Below, piece after piece: positions 62,807-64,000 of a stretch of DNA of 64,000 nt. The stretch spans positions 248,001 to 312,000 of the forward strand of contig CAVXDE010000036.1 in NCBI GenBank assembly GCA_963760435.1. The letters run 5' to 3'. Both the position numbers and the translations under genes were made by a program. Below the pieces are notes generated by a model. It ran no database searches and was not told where the DNA came from. It saw only the letters and a program-made list of their open reading frames with translations. Numbering within the stretch: position 1 is the stretch's first letter; every line of letters begins with the position of its first letter. Source of the stretch: JAFAXD01 sp963760435 (GTDB lineage Bacteria > Pseudomonadota > Alphaproteobacteria > Rhizobiales > Xanthobacteraceae).

Positions 62807-63624
62807 TTATAGGTTTTCTGGTACCCAGAAAACTAATTGGGGACCATATGGGCACCATGGCTTTGAATGGCCGAATTGCTCCAGACCAATCTTTTAGAGA
62901 TTCCTCCCCGCCCGCACCACCCGCTGCCCGCCCACGCGGAGATTGCGCCGAAATTGCATAGCGCTGTCCGAACCGTCATGGGAGTTGGGACTCGGACGGC
63001 CGCGCGACGTCTTCGTCCGTCCGCAGATCGGACGTGGGGTAGACGCCTGCTGCGGCTGTCCACCAATGCGGTCCCGACCGCATCTGACCGCCGGGTGGGG
63101 TATCGGCGGGAGCGATCGGGACCAGCTCTTGGGATGGGGGTTCCAAGAGCGGACACATTTAAGCCACAAAGTGTGCAGTGCGGCTACAGCAAAAGACGTA
63201 CTTTGAATCAATTCGACCGGTTGTTGCGGATTGATCACGGTTCGGCGCCAAGGGCTGAGCGGGCGTTTGTGGGCGATTGCGGGTGGTCTAAAGACAAAGG
63301 ACCCCGCCGGTTTGACGGGGTCCCCTGCACATTGGGAACAGTGTCGAAAAAGCGATGCCTGATGCCGTCACCCCTTTCCCCAGATTCCCCCTCGTGTTTG
63401 CATGATCACCCTCACGCCAGATCGGGACGAAATCGAGGCAATTGTGATGCGCAGCGGCAACACCATTCGCAGAAAGTAACCGTCGTTAAGAGACGGGGCC
63501 GGGGCTATTTCGAAAGGACTTCCTTTGCATCCTAGGTGTGCCCCTGGGTGACGGTCGGATTTATACGTAGAAATTGTCTCACTTCTCGCTGCGTGGAAAC
63601 GCTAAACGAGCGTACACAATTGTC
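62807..63624. other. Gene-poor stretch, about 820 bases
   Basis: Long open frames on both strands (for example plus 62867-63535) have Arg/Pro-rich translations typical of chance frames at high GC and no family match. A hairpin sits at 63299-63323. No convincing gene, RNA or mobile element was recognised. Confidence 0.45.
63299..63323. terminator. GC-rich hairpin in the gene-poor stretch
   Basis: GGACCCCG (63299-63306) pairs perfectly with CGGGGTCC (63316-63323) around a nine-base loop. A flanking A-rich stretch is on the 5' side but no T-tract follows. May be the 3' end of an unrecognised transcript. Confidence 0.35.
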
Positions 63625-63905
63625 ATGACGTCCAACAACATCACCTTCGTCATCTGGGGCGCGCTGTTATTCATGCCGGCAGCGATTTCGGCAGCCCGAG
63701 GTGGACCTTATGGCATTGCGTCGTGGGCGCTCGCGGGCTTGCTAATCGGATGGCACCCACAGGATCGATTCTGCTCACGATGCTCGCAATCACATGGCGG
63801 CAGCAAAATCCCGAACCTGAGAGTTTTGCTTGGGTGCCCCAGGGCACTCGTGACAATGGGCTAAAACCAAACAAAAGCCCCGACCACGTCGGCGGCCGGG
63901 GCTGA
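63625..63905 (+). CDS. Small membrane protein, apparently frameshifted
   Basis: Starts at the ATG at 63625 (MTSNNITFVIWGALLFMPAA) with two hydrophobic stretches (VIWGALLFMPAAISAA; GIASWALAGLLIG). At about 63750 the coding signal changes frame; restoring one G in a GG run gives GWAPTGSILLTMLAITWRQQ, a second helix. The continuation reads through a terminator-like hairpin to 63905, so the true end is uncertain. No family recognised. Confidence 0.4.
63876..63903. terminator. Terminator-like hairpin near the right edge
   Basis: AGCCCCG (63876-63882) pairs with CGGGGCT (63897-63903), preceded by ACAAAA. The A-run is on the left arm side, so it would work best for minus-strand transcription from beyond the window, or it terminates the small membrane gene. 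Confidence 0.5.
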
Positions 63906-64000
63906 AGTTGGGAGACGTCTGACACCCCCATCACGCCGGAACTGGCCCACACAATTTAAAGCCGGCCGCCAGAAACGCGCTGCAGAGGCGCGCTGGGGCT

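Noticed and set aside
63299..63323. Possible intrinsic terminator
   Set aside because: A strong stem but no T-tract on either side and no gene ending nearby; kept only as a hairpin with low confidence.
62867..63535. A 222-codon plus-strand frame and an opposite 114-codon frame
   Set aside because: Arg/Pro-rich chance frames common at high GC, with no family features or ribosome sites.

Overview
The window looks like chromosomal DNA from a high-GC alphaproteobacterium, most likely Hyphomicrobiales (Bradyrhizobium/Rhodopseudomonas/Xanthobacteraceae-like). Supporting signs are the order tgt-queA-cyclophilins-coaD-gyrA with ssb and uvrA nearby, a direct-repeat LexA box (GTTC-N7-GTTC) in front of uvrA, Omp25-type and autotransporter outer-membrane proteins, orphan Bug/TctC receptors, and a palindromic intergenic repeat of the kind scattered through these genomes.

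Layout. 0-2 kb: the 5' part of a large autotransporter reading off the left edge. 2-11 kb: small, mostly solitary genes (VOC protein, Bug receptor, membrane coiled-coil protein, HTH/coiled-coil protein, several small secreted proteins, an iron-type binding protein). 11-12 kb: a decayed patch with a GH79-like pseudogene and a second diverged copy of its 5' end. 12-16.5 kb: TMEM43-like protein, exported alpha/beta hydrolase, and a polar amino-acid ABC transporter with a fused receptor-permease. 16.7 kb: a candidate small RNA. 17-31 kb: PAS/GAF/HD-GYP protein, porin-like OMP, MFS plus isochorismatase-like hydrolase, an mhqO/mhqD-like pair, flavin-dependent enzyme, YGY-rich secreted protein, PAS-GGDEF cyclase and a DUF4403 protein.

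31.4-45 kb is the most interesting block: a catabolic island holding a MetE-C-like methyltransferase, NAD-dependent epimerase, GNAT protein, an NMT1/SsuA-type ABC transporter, a TetR regulator, two different DapA-like aldolases (one DUF993), a Gfo/Idh/MocA dehydrogenase, a sugar-phosphate-isomerase-like TIM barrel, an FAD oxidoreductase and a cysteine hydrolase. Three near-identical 16-bp palindromes (GTAACC-N4-GGTTAC type) lie in the three control regions of this island and probably are the TetR operators. I infer an uncharacterised uptake and degradation pathway for an organic acid, sugar or cyclitol-like compound.

45-62 kb is housekeeping: tgt, queA, two cyclophilins, coaD, gyrA, marC, ssb and uvrA, followed by a VapBC-like toxin-antitoxin pair and a MaoC-type hydratase. 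62.8-64 kb is almost gene-free.

At least eight otherwise normal genes carry single-base frameshifts, including conserved queA. They are spread over the whole window and many can be repaired by one base, so base-calling errors are a serious alternative to real gene decay. Frameshifted genes are described here with the ends of the repaired gene.
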